Source of the DNA: JAAYAE01 sp963678395 | Lineage (GTDB): Bacteria; Bacillota; Negativicutes; Acidaminococcales; Acidaminococcaceae | Direction: 5' to 3' | Length of the DNA: 64,000 bases | NCBI GenBank assembly: GCA_963678395.1 | Contig: OY782827.1 | Location: 806,001-870,000 of the forward strand | In this document: positions 19,117 through 28,879 of the stretch, piece after piece | How the letters are laid out: every line of letters begins with the position of its first letter | Position numbering within the stretch: the stretch's first letter is position 1 | Notes under the pieces: generated by a model | Databases searched by the model: none | What the model saw: only the letters and a program-made list of their open reading frames with translations | What the model was told of the DNA's origin: nothing | Translations under genes and position numbers: made by a program

Positions 19117-19896
19117 ATGCAACAATTAAATAATAAAATTGTGTTTGTGAGTGGAGCAAGCAGCGGAATAGGCCGTTCTTGTGCTGAGGCATTGGCAGCT
19201 GTTGGGGCTAGATTAATCTTATGTGCCCGCAGTTTGGAAAAACTAGAAGATCTTGCCAATAATTTAAAGGGTCTTTACCGTACGGAAAGTTTAATACTTA
19301 AGCTAGATGTTAGTAATCGACATGATGTAGATGCGGCTATAGACAACTTACCAGCAGCTTGGAAAAAAATCGATGTTCTTGTTAACAATGCAGGAGGAGC
19401 TTTGGGCCTTGAAAAATTACAGGAAGGTAATCCAACAGATTGGGATATAATGATTGATACTAATGTTAAGGGTTTGTTGTATCTTACCCGTAAAATAGTA
19501 CCCTTGATGCTTAAATACAAACTTAACGGTCATGTAGTTAATGTAGGATCAACAGCGGGTATTGCTGCTTACCCCAATGGAGCAGTTTATTGTGCAACAA
19601 AATCAGCAGTGCATTTTATCAGTGATGGTTTGCGTATGGATTTAGTAGATACGCCCATACGCGTTACTAACATTCAACCGGGAATGACTGAGACTAATTT
19701 TAGCAATGTCCGTTTCCATGGAGATAAAGAAAAGGCCAAAGGTGTTTATACCGGCATTACTCCTTTGATGCCGGAAGATATAGCGGAAATAATAGCTTAT
19801 GTTCTTAGTGTTCCCCCTCATGTGCAAATTTGTGAAGTGACTGTTACGCCTACTCATCAAGCTACAGGTGGAATTGTTTATAGAAATATGAAATGA
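19117..19896 (+). CDS. SDR family oxidoreductase (YdfG-like)
   Basis: A 259-residue classical short-chain dehydrogenase. The cofactor motif GASSGIG (about residues 13-19) is followed by ARSLEKL (a basic residue favouring NADP), NNAGGALG, the catalytic Ser in GSTAG, the YCATK Tyr/Lys pair, and PGMTETNF. The C-terminal block PEDIAEIIAYVLSVPPHVQI is typical of YdfG-type enzymes that oxidise 3-hydroxy acids or L-allo-threonine; the actual substrate is unknown. The start at 19117 follows AAGGAGGT; an ATG at 19090 lacks a site. It is a single-gene unit. Confidence 0.87.
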   Translation: MQQLNNKIVFVSGASSGIGRSCAEALAAVGARLILCARSLEKLEDLANNLKGLYRTESLILKLDVSNRHDVDAAIDNLPAAWKKIDVLVNNAGGALGLEKLQEGNPTDWDIMIDTNVKGLLYLTRKIVPLMLKYKLNGHVVNVGSTAGIAAYPNGAVYCATKSAVHFISDGLRMDLVDTPIRVTNIQPGMTETNFSNVRFHGDKEKAKGVYTGITPLMPEDIAEIIAYVLSVPPHVQICEVTVTPTHQATGGIVYRNMK

Positions 19897-19905
19897 GATA
19901 ATAGA

Positions 19906-19945
19906 AGGTACGGTATTCATGCTTAGGCGTGACTGCCGTACTTTT
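19906..19945 (+). terminator. Intrinsic terminator after the SDR gene
   Basis: GTACGG pairs with CCGTAC, with a weaker inner stem, followed by TTTT. Confidence 0.75.
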
Positions 19946-20064
19946 AATTTATGGGTGTAAATTATACCGTTAAAAGAATGGTTAGATACGTCGAAAATAC
20001 CTTGATTGTGAAGCAAACGCACAGAAGGGATATTGCCATAGCAATTGGACGAATACAACTCGTT

Positions 20065-20093
20065 TTGCAAAAATAATACATTTATGATATAAT
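20065..20093 (+). promoter_or_regulatory. Probable sigma-A promoter for the orphan glycosyltransferase
   Basis: TTGCAA and TATAAT are separated by exactly 17 bases. The gene starts more than 200 bases downstream, so the transcript would have a long leader. In that leader (20094-20305) I see no riboswitch I recognise; a 23-codon ORF at 20157 has poorly spaced ribosome binding signals. Confidence 0.55.
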
Positions 20094-20305
20094 AATATAG
20101 ATGTTACAGTTTTTGGTTAAAAATCGGCAAAAAAGGAAGGAAACGAATATCGAGTAATGGCAAAGTGCAAATTAAAAACATTACTTCTTTTGGTAATGAA
20201 CATTAACTGCTTGTTTACTTTGCTATGATAAAATCAACGCATTGTAAAAACAGCAGTTTTTTTGTTGCAAGAGTTATTAGCGATTAGTGATTTAGGAGGC
20301 TTTTG

Positions 20306-21580
20306 ATGGTAAAAAACGAAGATATTAGGAATATTAATGTGGGAATAGGTTTTGCAACCGGTAGAAAGACTTTTAGAAATGTTTTAAAAACGAGCGTTTA
20401 TAATTGGAAGGAGAGTGGGGTAACAGATATAGATAATGTTCGTTTGAATCTAATTGTTGCCTATGACTTGAAATATTCTAATACTAAAGCTACGGATTAT
20501 ACGAATGTTAGCCAAGATATATTAAACCTTCTTGACAGTACATCCTTCATTAACAAAGATGTTATAAAAAGCGAGATAGATTACTTAATTAACGCTGGTG
20601 TAATAAATGAACAGGAAGCAAAGTTGTTTTTTGGCAGCGGATATGCTGCTAAACGTAATGCTGTTCTTTATATGGCACTAAAAAACGATTTGGATTATCT
20701 AGTATTTCTTGATGATGATGAGTACCCCATGGCTGTTACTAATACTCGTTCCACAGCTATTTGGGGTGGGCAGCATGTTTTGTCAACACATTTAAAAAAT
20801 ATAAAAGAGGCGGATATAACGAACGGTTTGCATTGCGGTTATATTTCACCTATTCCTTATCTGGACTTTAATGAAATAATGCCTGAAAGCATATTCAGGC
20901 TATTTGTTGAGGCTATAAGTAATGATATTATTAATTGGGATACCATTAGTTCAGTAATGAAAAATGGTGGTGTAACTTATGCTGATACGAAAATTTTAAT
21001 GAGTGATGAGGCTAGAGAGGTAGAAGAAATAAATGGGGCTAAATTTATCTCGGGGGCAAATTTATGTATCAACTTAACTAAACCAGAGAGGGTAAGTCCT
21101 TTTTATAATCCACCGGGAGCGAGAGGCGAAGATACTTTTCTAAGTACCTGTCTTTCCAAGAGAAGAGTACTTCGAGTGCCTTGCTATACTTTTCATGATA
21201 GTTTTTCCACTTATCACCACTTGATGGACGGGGTACTTCCCACAAAATTAAAATACATTAAGGCGGATTCTGAGGCCATTGTTACTAGATTTTATAAGGC
21301 TTGTATAGGCTGGATACGTTATAAGCCATTGCTTTTGTATATTACACAAAATGATAGCTATAAAGAAAAAATAAGTGAGATGCGTGAGCAGATTGCCACT
21401 ACACTCCCAAGTGTTTGTGCATATTTTGGCCGAGAAGATTTCATGAATATTGCCAAGGAATTGGATCGCTATGATAAAAATGTGCAGAAGCATTATCAAC
21501 AGTTTCTTAATACACAGGAAATTTGGGCCAAAATTTGTCAATTTTTAGCTACGAGACCGGACAGTAAGCTGTTAAAATAA
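20306..21580 (+). CDS. Putative GT-A type glycosyltransferase
   Basis: A 424-residue cytosolic protein of unknown specificity. It has the look of a GT-A glycosyltransferase: a VGIGFATGRKTF start, a region with AAKRNAVLYMALKNDLDYLVFL leading to the D-D-D metal-binding triplet (LDDDEYP at about residue 137), and a GEDTFL motif near residue 275, where Glu/Asp serve as base in related enzymes. No membrane helix is visible, and no sugar-nucleotide or polysaccharide genes are adjacent. An AGGAGG site lies before TTG 20303/ATG 20306. I do not recognise the exact family; another nucleotide-sugar-dependent function is possible. Confidence 0.6.
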   Translation: MVKNEDIRNINVGIGFATGRKTFRNVLKTSVYNWKESGVTDIDNVRLNLIVAYDLKYSNTKATDYTNVSQDILNLLDSTSFINKDVIKSEIDYLINAGVINEQEAKLFFGSGYAAKRNAVLYMALKNDLDYLVFLDDDEYPMAVTNTRSTAIWGGQHVLSTHLKNIKEADITNGLHCGYISPIPYLDFNEIMPESIFRLFVEAISNDIINWDTISSVMKNGGVTYADTKILMSDEAREVEEINGAKFISGANLCINLTKPERVSPFYNPPGARGEDTFLSTCLSKRRVLRVPCYTFHDSFSTYHHLMDGVLPTKLKYIKADSEAIVTRFYKACIGWIRYKPLLLYITQNDSYKEKISEMREQIATTLPSVCAYFGREDFMNIAKELDRYDKNVQKHYQQFLNTQEIWAKICQFLATRPDSKLLK

Positions 21581-21600
21581 AAAGACAAGTATAGTTTAAT

Positions 21601-21643
21601 TCAAAAAGACGAATTAGCATTTTTTGCTAATTCGTCTTTTTGA
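21601..21643. terminator. Bidirectional intrinsic terminator between convergent genes
   Basis: TCAAAAAGACGAATTAGCA pairs with its complement around a T-rich loop; A and T runs on both sides serve both strands. Confidence 0.88.
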
Positions 21644-21693
21644 AGATAATTTTAAATACAAGAACTTTTTTAATAGAGAAAAAATAAATTTAT

Positions 21694-22317
21694 TTAGCGT
21701 GCAAAGACTGTTGCAATTTTATTTTCGCGTTGAGGCATAGGAATACCAGAGGTTTTGCCGGCTTTAATACATTTTAGAATCCAAGCCATATTTACACCTA
21801 GGGTGCGCATGGTTTGTAAACCTTCTTCATCCCTGGCAATAGCTTCTGCATTTAAGGCATGTACAGAGTTCCAATAGTTGGAACCGACAATAAGCATATT
21901 GTTAATAGTATAGTATTTGTTAATTTGATCAAAGGTCGCACTTGCACCGCCTCTTTGACAAACTACTATAGTGGCGGCAGGTTTATTTGCCATAAGACTG
22001 CCTGCACTATAAAAAGCTCTATCCATAAAAGAAGTGAGAGCTCCGGAAGCCGCGGCATAATGTACAGTCGTGCCGAAGATAAAACCATCAGTGGTAGCAG
22101 TTTTTGTGTTAAAATCGTTAACGATATCTCCCACTACACATTGTTTATCATGAGTACGGCAATAGCCACAGCCTAGACAACCGGAAATAGCCTTTGTACC
22201 TAACTGAAAAATTTCAGTGTCAATACCTTGAGCTTCTAAACTTTTAGCAACTTCAGTTAGCGCTATGTAGGTAGAACCTTTAACATGGGGACTTCCATTT
22301 ACTAATAATACTTTCAT
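21694..22317 (-). CDS. Iron-sulfur flavoprotein / NADPH-dependent FMN reductase family protein
   Basis: A 207-residue flavodoxin-fold protein. The N-terminal MKVLLVNGSPHVKGST is the FMN phosphate loop. A compact Cys motif CLGCGYCRTHDKQC (about residues 47-60) matches the Isf type, which binds a [4Fe-4S] cluster next to FMN. GTTVHYAAASGALTSFMDR is the second flavin segment. Such proteins transfer electrons or reduce small oxidants in anaerobes; the partner is unknown. It is transcribed toward a bidirectional terminator, with AGGAGG before the ATG. Confidence 0.85.
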   Translation of the reverse strand: MKVLLVNGSPHVKGSTYIALTEVAKSLEAQGIDTEIFQLGTKAISGCLGCGYCRTHDKQCVVGDIVNDFNTKTATTDGFIFGTTVHYAAASGALTSFMDRAFYSAGSLMANKPAATIVVCQRGGASATFDQINKYYTINNMLIVGSNYWNSVHALNAEAIARDEEGLQTMRTLGVNMAWILKCIKAGKTSGIPMPQRENKIATVFAR

Positions 22318-22372
22318 TTTTGTACCTCCTCAAGCTTAATAGAACTATTATACCATGGTATGTTTGAAGTTG

Positions 22373-23044
22373 TTAGATGCAGGATTTAAAATCATGGAAA
22401 TCTTTAATTACAGCTGTAACTTCCGGAATAGAAGTAAAATATTCTACTGAATTTGTTGATGCAATAGCAATAATTTTTTTTACGCCTGCATTGCTAGCTG
22501 CTTTAATACCGCTAATCGAATCTTCTACCACGATACAATCTTCAGGCTGCAAACCAAGTGCTCTAGTGGCTTTTAAATAAATAGCAGGACTTGGCTTGCC
22601 AGGGAAACTGCCGTCATTACATACTATTTTAGTGCGGCTAAACCATCTAGCTAGGTCAAGTTGTTTGAAATAGAATTCTACATTACTAGGTAGGGAGGCG
22701 GTGGCAATGTTAATTGGAATATTTTCTGCCCGTAATTCATTTAAGAGAGGTACAAGCCCAGGCGTGAGATGAAGCATTTTAGGATTTTGCAAACATAAAC
22801 TGCGGTAGAGCATTTCCTTTTCTTCGGAATAGAGTTTGACTTTCATATCAGCAATATTGGAACCCATAAAATACCGTATAATATCTTCATTCATGCTGCC
22901 GTGAATGAAATTTGTAAATTCTTCGTCAGAAATATTTTTACCGGAAATATTTTTTATTTCTTTACGCCAAGCTATTTCATTTTCTGTTGTATCTAAAAAC
23001 ATGGTACCGTTAAAATCAAAAATTATTGGTTGCAAATTTATCAC
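22373..23044 (-). CDS. HAD family hydrolase (beta-phosphoglucomutase-like)
   Basis: A 223-residue haloacid dehalogenase-fold phosphatase or mutase. Motif I is FDFNGTMF (nucleophile Asp and general acid Asn/Asp position; the usual DxDGT is DFNGT here, so the second Asp is replaced by Asn). Motif II is IATASLPS, motif III the Lys in GKPSPAIYLKA, and motif IV VVEDSISGIKAA. Its start overlaps the stop of the upstream broken methyltransferase gene. The second-Asp substitution favours phosphatase/phosphonatase-like or altered chemistry rather than true beta-PGM activity. Confidence 0.83.
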   Translation of the reverse strand: MINLQPIIFDFNGTMFLDTTENEIAWRKEIKNISGKNISDEEFTNFIHGSMNEDIIRYFMGSNIADMKVKLYSEEKEMLYRSLCLQNPKMLHLTPGLVPLLNELRAENIPINIATASLPSNVEFYFKQLDLARWFSRTKIVCNDGSFPGKPSPAIYLKATRALGLQPEDCIVVEDSISGIKAASNAGVKKIIAIASTNSVEYFTSIPEVTAVIKDFHDFKSCI

Positions 23045-23521
23045 TCCTGTCTATCTTGTACTTTTTTTGTAACCACTTTTTCTATTAGGCAGTAGAGTGT
23101 ATCACCATCATGCCCTACTTCACTGTTACCACGACGCCATAGTTTTGTAATAGCGAAATCTTGGTTTTGCGCTAGCAAGTTACGAAAACTGATTTCATTA
23201 TATAAACTATAGGACTTTTTAGTTTGTATTGCTTGTCCTTGACCATATTTAAAGGCGCAAAATAAATAGCCGCCGGGGATAAGTGCTGAACTAATAATTT
23301 TCAACAAAGCATGAATATCTGCTTTTGATAATTGGATAAGAGCAACTGAGACCCATATACCATCATAAAGATCTACATCTTCTAGTGGCAATGATTTTTG
23401 CAAGGTGCTAAGAGTCCCGTCACTATCCAAATCTAATAGATTTGGCTTGTCAGGTAAAAGGGCTAAAAACTTTTTATGTATTTCGCTGGTAGCTAGTATA
23501 TCAATTAGCGTTTTTTTTCAT
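23041..23521 (-). pseudogene. SAM-dependent methyltransferase, frameshifted and internally shortened
   Basis: The gene starts at an ATG (23521) behind GGGGAGGG, but a run of eight A on the coding strand (23511-23518) shifts the frame after three codons. With seven A it reads MKKTLIDILATSEIHKKF and runs on to 23041. The C-terminal half matches class I methyltransferases (YDGIWVSVALIQLSKADI, LIPGGYLFCAFKYG, ISFRNLLAQ). The GxGxG SAM-binding strand is missing: LLDLDSDGTLS runs directly into LEDVDLYDGIW, so some 30 or more residues appear deleted. This looks like a decayed gene even without the frameshift. Confidence 0.6.
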
Positions 23522-23637
23522 ATTGTCCCTCCCCAAAATTATACTTAATTATAGCACAAATATCTGTTATAATTAATTTTAGCATATACTCGCCGAATTG
23601 TTATCAAAGCGGCGATAGAGGTAAAGGAGATGATGCT

Positions 23638-24006
23638 ATGCAATTTAGATTTGCGCACAATAATTTTAATGTTTTGAATTTAGAAAAAAGTATTGATTTT
23701 TACTTTAAAGCTTTAGAACTCAGGGAAGTGCGACGTAAAGAGGCCGCAGATGGTAGTTTTGTACTTGTGTACTTAGGAGACGGCTTAACTACACATGAGC
23801 TGGAGCTTACGTGGCTTAAAGAAAGAAAGACTGCCTATAATTTAGGCGAAAACGAATTTCATCTAGCTTTTCGCGTGGATAATTTTGACGCCGCACATGA
23901 GTTACATAAAAAAATGGGTTGTATTTGTTATGAAAATCCTAGTATGGGAATTTACTTTATTGCCGATCCTGATAATTATTGGCTGGAAATTTTACCGGCA
24001 AAATAA
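23638..24006 (+). CDS. VOC family protein, glyoxalase I-like
   Basis: A 122-residue vicinal-oxygen-chelate protein made of two beta-alpha-beta-beta-beta modules. Possible metal ligands are His in FRFAHNNFNV, Glu in HELELTW, His in NEFHLAFRV and Glu in YWLEILP, the GloA set. GloA-type enzymes convert the methylglyoxal-thiol adduct to the hydroxyacyl thioester. The length is right for a prokaryotic GloA, slightly short. It is preceded by AAAGGAGA and followed by a terminator. Confidence 0.85.
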   Translation: MQFRFAHNNFNVLNLEKSIDFYFKALELREVRRKEAADGSFVLVYLGDGLTTHELELTWLKERKTAYNLGENEFHLAFRVDNFDAAHELHKKMGCICYENPSMGIYFIADPDNYWLEILPAK

Positions 24007-24011
24007 AAGGG

Positions 24012-24060
24012 AGCGTTCTGTGGTGCATAAAATATGCAGGCAGGACGCTTTGTTAATTTT
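24012..24060 (+). terminator. Intrinsic terminator after the VOC gene
   Basis: AGCGT, CTG and TGCATA pair with TATGCA, CAG and ACGCT, followed by a T-rich stretch. The remaining gap to 24306 is AT-rich and holds no other feature I can support. Confidence 0.65.
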
Positions 24061-24306
24061 AAAAATATAACGAAAGTATTAAGTCTATGTTAAAACAACG
24101 AAAATTGTATAATTGGTTATAGGTTAGGTACAGTAATATAAACAAACACCATAAGTTTTTTGTATTTTAGCTAGTAATATATTAAAACAAGTTTAACGCA
24201 TCAAGGTATAATAATTATTTTTCACTAAAAAGCTTTTATATATATACATAAAGTTATAGTATAGAAATATGATTTGGATATTGTTTAAAAGGCAGGGGGA
24301 ATGCAT

Positions 24307-27300
24307 ATGAAAGATGACAAAATACAACTAAAAAATAATATGGATGAAGCTGCACAAAGGCACCTCTATATGGATATGCCTTGTGGTGTCTTGTGGTATA
24401 CAGTGGAACTTGATCCACAAATAATTTTTGCCAATAGAAAAAGCTTAGAACTATTGGGTTACAGCTCCCAAATTGAATTTGAAGCAGCAGGGAAGTCTAG
24501 CTTGCTGGATTTTATTCATCAAGACGACATTGAATATATAAAAGAGAAACATCGCAATTTTGGCCTTAACGATGGAGAGTCGAAAATTGCATTGAAGGTA
24601 GTAAGTAGGACTGGAGGTATTTTTCATATAGTTGGGAATGCAAAGCATGCTAAATACACAGATGGAAGGATGTTAGTGCAGCTAGTATACATAGATGTTA
24701 CGGAGCTTAAACAGGCACAAAGTGAATTAGAAGAGCGCGAGAAAATTATTAGAAGTGCTGTTGAACAGTCAGAAATGTTTATTTGGACCTATAATATCAA
24801 GGAACGAAAAGTCAGTGGCGATTATTTGGGGGAGGATTTGTTTGGCTATGATTTAAATTCACTTACGGTTCCAGATTCTTTTTATGGCAATGGTTTAATT
24901 TATAAGGACGATGAACCTTTAGTGAAGGCGATGTTTGCAGAGCTTTTTGCCGGCAAAACGACAGCTAAGAGTATAGCTCGCTGGCTAAACAAGAACACGG
25001 GGAATTATTTTTGGTGTAAAATTGTTTATACGACGGTCTTCGATAAGCAAGGTAATCCAATAAAAGCCATGGGAACAGCTACAGATGTGGGGGAAGAAAG
25101 GTATTTAGCAGCTCGTTATAATGAGGAAATGGGTTTGCTAGAAATGACTAATAAAAATACCTTGTATAATATTCGCATAAATTTATTTACTGGCGAAATT
25201 GAAGAACTAAGGGGACTTTGCAGTAATAATAAGTCGCTGGCAAAAGCGCATAATTTTCAAACTTTTTTTGCGGAAATACTTAGATAGTATTACTACAGGG
25301 AGTGATAGGACGCAAGCTGCTAAAATATTAAATTTGCATTATTTTTTATATAGGTATGAGAAAGGGCTGTCTGCGTTTAGTGTTGAATATGTTCGTAAAT
25401 TTGATGACGGTAGCGAGCATTCTGTGCATGTAGAGATTCGCTTAAGAAAAAATCCGGAGACACATGCACTTACGGCATTTTTATATGGCACTGATGTTAG
25501 CAGCGAAAAATCAACGCGGGAACTCATAAGTAAAATTACGCAAATAGATTATGAAGTTTTAGGCTTGATTGATGTGGCAAGTGAAAAGGTAAGCTCTTAT
25601 TATTCAAAAGGAATTTTGGATAGCGATGCTGCTATTATGCAAGATGATTATCCGGTTGCGACTAAGGCTATTTTACAAAAAACCGTCTTGGAAAAAGCTA
25701 GAAAAAATGCGTTAGAACAAATGAGTCTAGTTACTATTAAAAAAGCTTTGGAAACCCATGAAGTTTACAGATGTTTTTATCCTGCGCTTAGTAAAAGTGG
25801 TAAGGTAGTTTGGAAAAAATGGGCATTTAGCTATCTTACAGACAGGGAAAACACAATTGTTTATTGTCGTCGAGATATAACCGATATTATTGAGGCGGAT
25901 CAAGAAAAAAATAGAGAACTGGCTAATGCACTGTTGGCTGCTCAGCAGGCTAATCAGGCTAAAACTGATTTTCTATCACGGATGAGTCATGAAATACGAA
26001 CACCAATGAATGTTATTATTGGTATGAGTACAATTGCGGCAAAATCGAGAGGGAAAGAGGAAGAAGTTGCAGAATGTATTTCTAAAATAGGCATTTCTGC
26101 GCATTATTTACTAAGGCTAATTAATGATATTCTTGATATGAGTAAGATAGAAAGCGGCAAAGTCTTTTTGCGTAATGAAGAGATAGACTTCGAGGGATTT
26201 CTTAAAGGAATAAATGACATTTGTTATTCTCAAGCAGCTCAAAGTAATGTAGAGTATGAATGTATCGTTGATCATAGTATGGATGACTACTACGAAGGCG
26301 ATGCAGGTAAGTTACAACAGGTTATTATTAATATTATTTCGAACGCAATTAAATTCACACCTGAAGGTGGAAAGGTGAGTTTTAGCGTTCAACAAGTGCA
26401 GCGTACGGCTAAAAAAGCTAATATTAAATTTGTTATTAATGATACTGGTTGCGGTATCTCAGAAAAATTTTTAGCTCATATTTTCGAACCTTTTGCGCAG
26501 GAAGAAACAGGGACTACCAGTAAATATGGTGGGACAGGTCTAGGCTTAGCTATTTCTAAGAATATTATTGATATGATGGGTGGAAAAATTGGAATACGTT
26601 CTATTAAAAATATTGGTTCAGAATTTATTGTAAATGTGCCACTGAATGTAAGTGGAAAAAGTGCCCCAAGAGAAAATAAAGATATGTTACGTAGTATTGC
26701 TAATTTACATACTTTAGTAGTTGATGACGATGTAAATGTTTGTGAACAGGCGATTGCTACTTTAGCAGATATGGGGGTAAAGGCTGAATGGGTGGATAGC
26801 GGGCAAAAGGCTATAGCCAAAGTAAAAGAAAAATTTTCCCATACTAGCTACTACGATATAATATTAGTAGATTGGAAAATGCCGGTTATGGATGGCATTG
26901 AAACTACGAGAGAAATAAGAAAAATTGTTGGTCCAGATGTTACTATTATTATTATTACGGCCTATGAATGGGCAAATATTGAACAGGCTGCAAGAAATGC
27001 CGGTGCCAATGTTTTAATGGATAAGCCTATTTTCAAATCGTCTTTAGTTGCGGCGTTTGCGAAGGCATTTGAACGCAAGATTAGTGAAGATTGTTTAGTT
27101 GGGTTAGATGATTTCGATTTTTCCCATAAGCGTTTGCTCTTGGTAGAAGACCATCTTATTAATGCAGAAGTCGCTAAAAAGCTTCTTACTTGTAAAGGCT
27201 TTACTGTGGATTGTGCAAATAACGGACTGAGAGCTTTAGAGCTTTTTACGACTAAAGAACCAAGATATTATGACGCAATTCTTATGGATATTAGGATGCC

Positions 27301-27520
27301 GCTAATGGATGGAATGCAGGCGACACAGGCCATTAGAAGATTGGATAAAGAGGATGCCAAAGAGGTACCTATTATTGCGATGACGGCAAATGCTTTTGAA
27401 GAAGATGTAGAAAATACTAAGCGCGTAGGTATGGATGCGCATTTAGCTAAACCTATAGACCCGCAGCTTATGTACCAGACTTTATATCATTTTATTTACA
27501 AAAAAAAGACTAATATATAA
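24307..27520 (+). pseudogene. Hybrid sensor histidine kinase (PAS, HisKA, HATPase, two receiver domains), frameshifted
   Basis: Two overlapping frames make one cytosolic hybrid kinase of about 1070 residues; the frame changes near a T7 run at 25263-25269. Order: PAS with QIIFANRKSLELLGY, a second PAS (TDVGEER end), further sensor region, HisKA with SHEIRTPMN (phospho-His codon at 25988), HATPase with NIISNAIKF, DTGCGIS and GTGLGLAIS, receiver 1 (VVDDDVN, phospho-Asp in ILVDWKMPVMDG) and receiver 2 (VEDHLINAEV, phospho-Asp in ILMDIRMPLMDG, Lys in AKPIDP). No membrane helix is seen, so it senses a cytosolic signal. GGGGG spacing favours ATG 24307. If the slip is real, the downstream piece could still be an active kinase. 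No adjacent output regulator. Confidence 0.85.
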
Positions 27521-27556
27521 AAAAGTTCCCCTGTTTATATAAACAGGGGAACTTTT
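27521..27556. terminator. Bidirectional intrinsic terminator
   Basis: A perfect loopless 36-nt palindrome (AAAAGTTCCCCTGTTTAT and its complement) between convergent genes. Confidence 0.88.
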
Positions 27557-27565
27557 CATCTGTTG

Positions 27566-28129
27566 TTATTTTATGCGTTCAAATGTAGCAAAACGCCAGC
27601 CAATGAGAGTTTTTACATAAGAGAAGTTTTTTGTTTCGTATTTAACTACATCCATTTTATTTTTTTGCGGGTCTTCTAAAATTTCCGTAGTTATTTGCAA
27701 ATTAATATTATCATCATTTAATTGTTGGACTTTAAAGGAGCTTTGCCCAGCAAAAACATTAGGTCTAAAATCACAAGGGGCAACATAGAGGCCACCGCCA
27801 AATTCTTTATAAGTTCTGGAAGAGCCTAAAATTTTACTAGTTAAACCAGAAGTAAATACTGCATTCATTTCTCTACGCAAATCTGACATGGTTCTGATGT
27901 TAGGATAATCAACATTATAATAAATCATATATCCCGCTTCTTTTTTTAAGCGTCCATTTGTTGGCAGGGGAGCAAGGCTAAACCAATTGTAAACTTTATT
28001 AGCATTATTATAGGCGGCAATAACTTCTTCATCGGTAGGCGATGCTGGCGAGGCCATTGCTGTTGCACATAGAGTAAGCAAAGCAAAAACCATGACTAAC
28101 CTGTTTAATATTTTTTTCAAGTGTATCAC
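27566..28129 (-). CDS. Secreted protein of unknown function (IseA-like?)
   Basis: A 187-residue protein with a signal peptide (basic MIHLKKILNR, hydrophobic core, cleavage probably after ATAMA). The mature part begins TDEEVIAAYNNANKVYNWF and contains GYMIYYNVDYPNIRT, GGGLYVAPCDFRPN and a C-terminal GWRFATF strand. This pattern recalls the IseA/YoeB family of exported inhibitors of cell-wall DL-endopeptidases, but I am not certain. It is monocistronic, with a bidirectional terminator behind it. Confidence 0.65.
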   Translation of the reverse strand: MIHLKKILNRLVMVFALLTLCATAMASPASPTDEEVIAAYNNANKVYNWFSLAPLPTNGRLKKEAGYMIYYNVDYPNIRTMSDLRREMNAVFTSGLTSKILGSSRTYKEFGGGLYVAPCDFRPNVFAGQSSFKVQQLNDDNINLQITTEILEDPQKNKMDVVKYETKNFSYVKTLIGWRFATFERIK

Positions 28130-28327
28130 TCCTTATGTTTGTTTAATGTCTATATTTTACCACAAAAGAAGAGAAAAAAATCGCCTTTTAAGCTCAGAAG
28201 TAGGTTTTTAGTTTTTATACCGGAGTATTTAATTGTGGCAAATTGTTAAGTGTTTGCAACAATGTGTAAAGCAGTAGAATTTATGTTATAATATTTAAGC
28301 AAATTATAAACAAAAGAAGGTTGGCCT

Positions 28328-28729
28328 ATGAAGATACTTATTATAGACGGACAAGGTGGGGGCATTGGCAAACAACTTGTGTCAGCCATTAAAAAATCTT
28401 GTTCTAAAGTTGTAATTACCGTGGTAGGAACAAATAGTTTGGCTACTTCTGTTATGTTAAAAGCTGGTGCGGATAATGCGGCAACAGGGGAAAACTCTGT
28501 TATAGTTGGTTGCCGCCATGCTGACGTTATTGTGGGACCTATTGGCATTGTTATTGCGGATGCTATGTTTGGCGAAATAACCCCGTCCATGGCTATTGCG
28601 GTAGGACAAAGTAAGGCAGTACGAGTTTTAATACCGGTTAAGCACTGTGATAATATTATTGCCGGTGTTGCTGATCAAGCTATGAGCAAAATCATAGAAA
28701 ACGCGGTTATGCAGATTAAGGAACTTTGA
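28328..28729 (+). CDS. DUF3842 family protein
   Basis: A 133-residue small protein with a nucleotide-binding-like start MKILIIDGQGGGIGKQLV, then VVGTNSLATSVMLKAGAD, NSVIVGCRHADVIVGPIGIV and ITPSMAIAVGQSKA. The family occurs in anaerobic Firmicutes and has no known function; a Rossmann-like fold is likely from the Gly-rich loop. It lies immediately before the nickel/cobalt transport genes, separated by a hairpin-rich leader, so co-expression is possible but not shown. Confidence 0.8.
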   Translation: MKILIIDGQGGGIGKQLVSAIKKSCSKVVITVVGTNSLATSVMLKAGADNAATGENSVIVGCRHADVIVGPIGIVIADAMFGEITPSMAIAVGQSKAVRVLIPVKHCDNIIAGVADQAMSKIIENAVMQIKEL

Positions 28730-28733
28730 TTGG

Positions 28734-28860
28734 CATCATTCTACGAAAGGGTGATGAATTAGCAGAAGCTGATAGTTTATATGTAAAATTTTAATCTGAA
28801 TTAGTTACCATGAAGGTAATAGTGTCTTCGGCAGGAGGCGATATATTTTCATGGTTTTTT
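28734..28860 (+). promoter_or_regulatory. Structured leader upstream of cbiM
   Basis: Two hairpins are visible. CATCATTCT pairs with AGGGTGATG-like bases at 28734-28756. CCATGAA (28808-28814) pairs with TTCATGG (28848-28854), followed by six T. The second resembles a terminator with a large loop containing GGCAGGAGGCG, or a small aptamer. I could not match it to the NiCo or cobalamin riboswitch consensus, so metal-responsive attenuation is only a guess. Confidence 0.4.
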
Positions 28861-28879
28861 ATATAAGGAGGAATTTAGT

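Noticed and set aside
20157..20228. Leader peptide of 23 codons ahead of the glycosyltransferase gene
   Set aside because: The nearest purine-rich site is about 17 bases before the ATG, and no attenuator structure follows.
22373..22580. Plus-strand ORFs overlapping the HAD and flavoprotein genes
   Set aside because: They are antisense to well-supported genes and show no family features or ribosome binding sites.
28808..28860. Cobalamin riboswitch upstream of cbiM
   Set aside because: No B12 box or long conserved core; the leader is too short.
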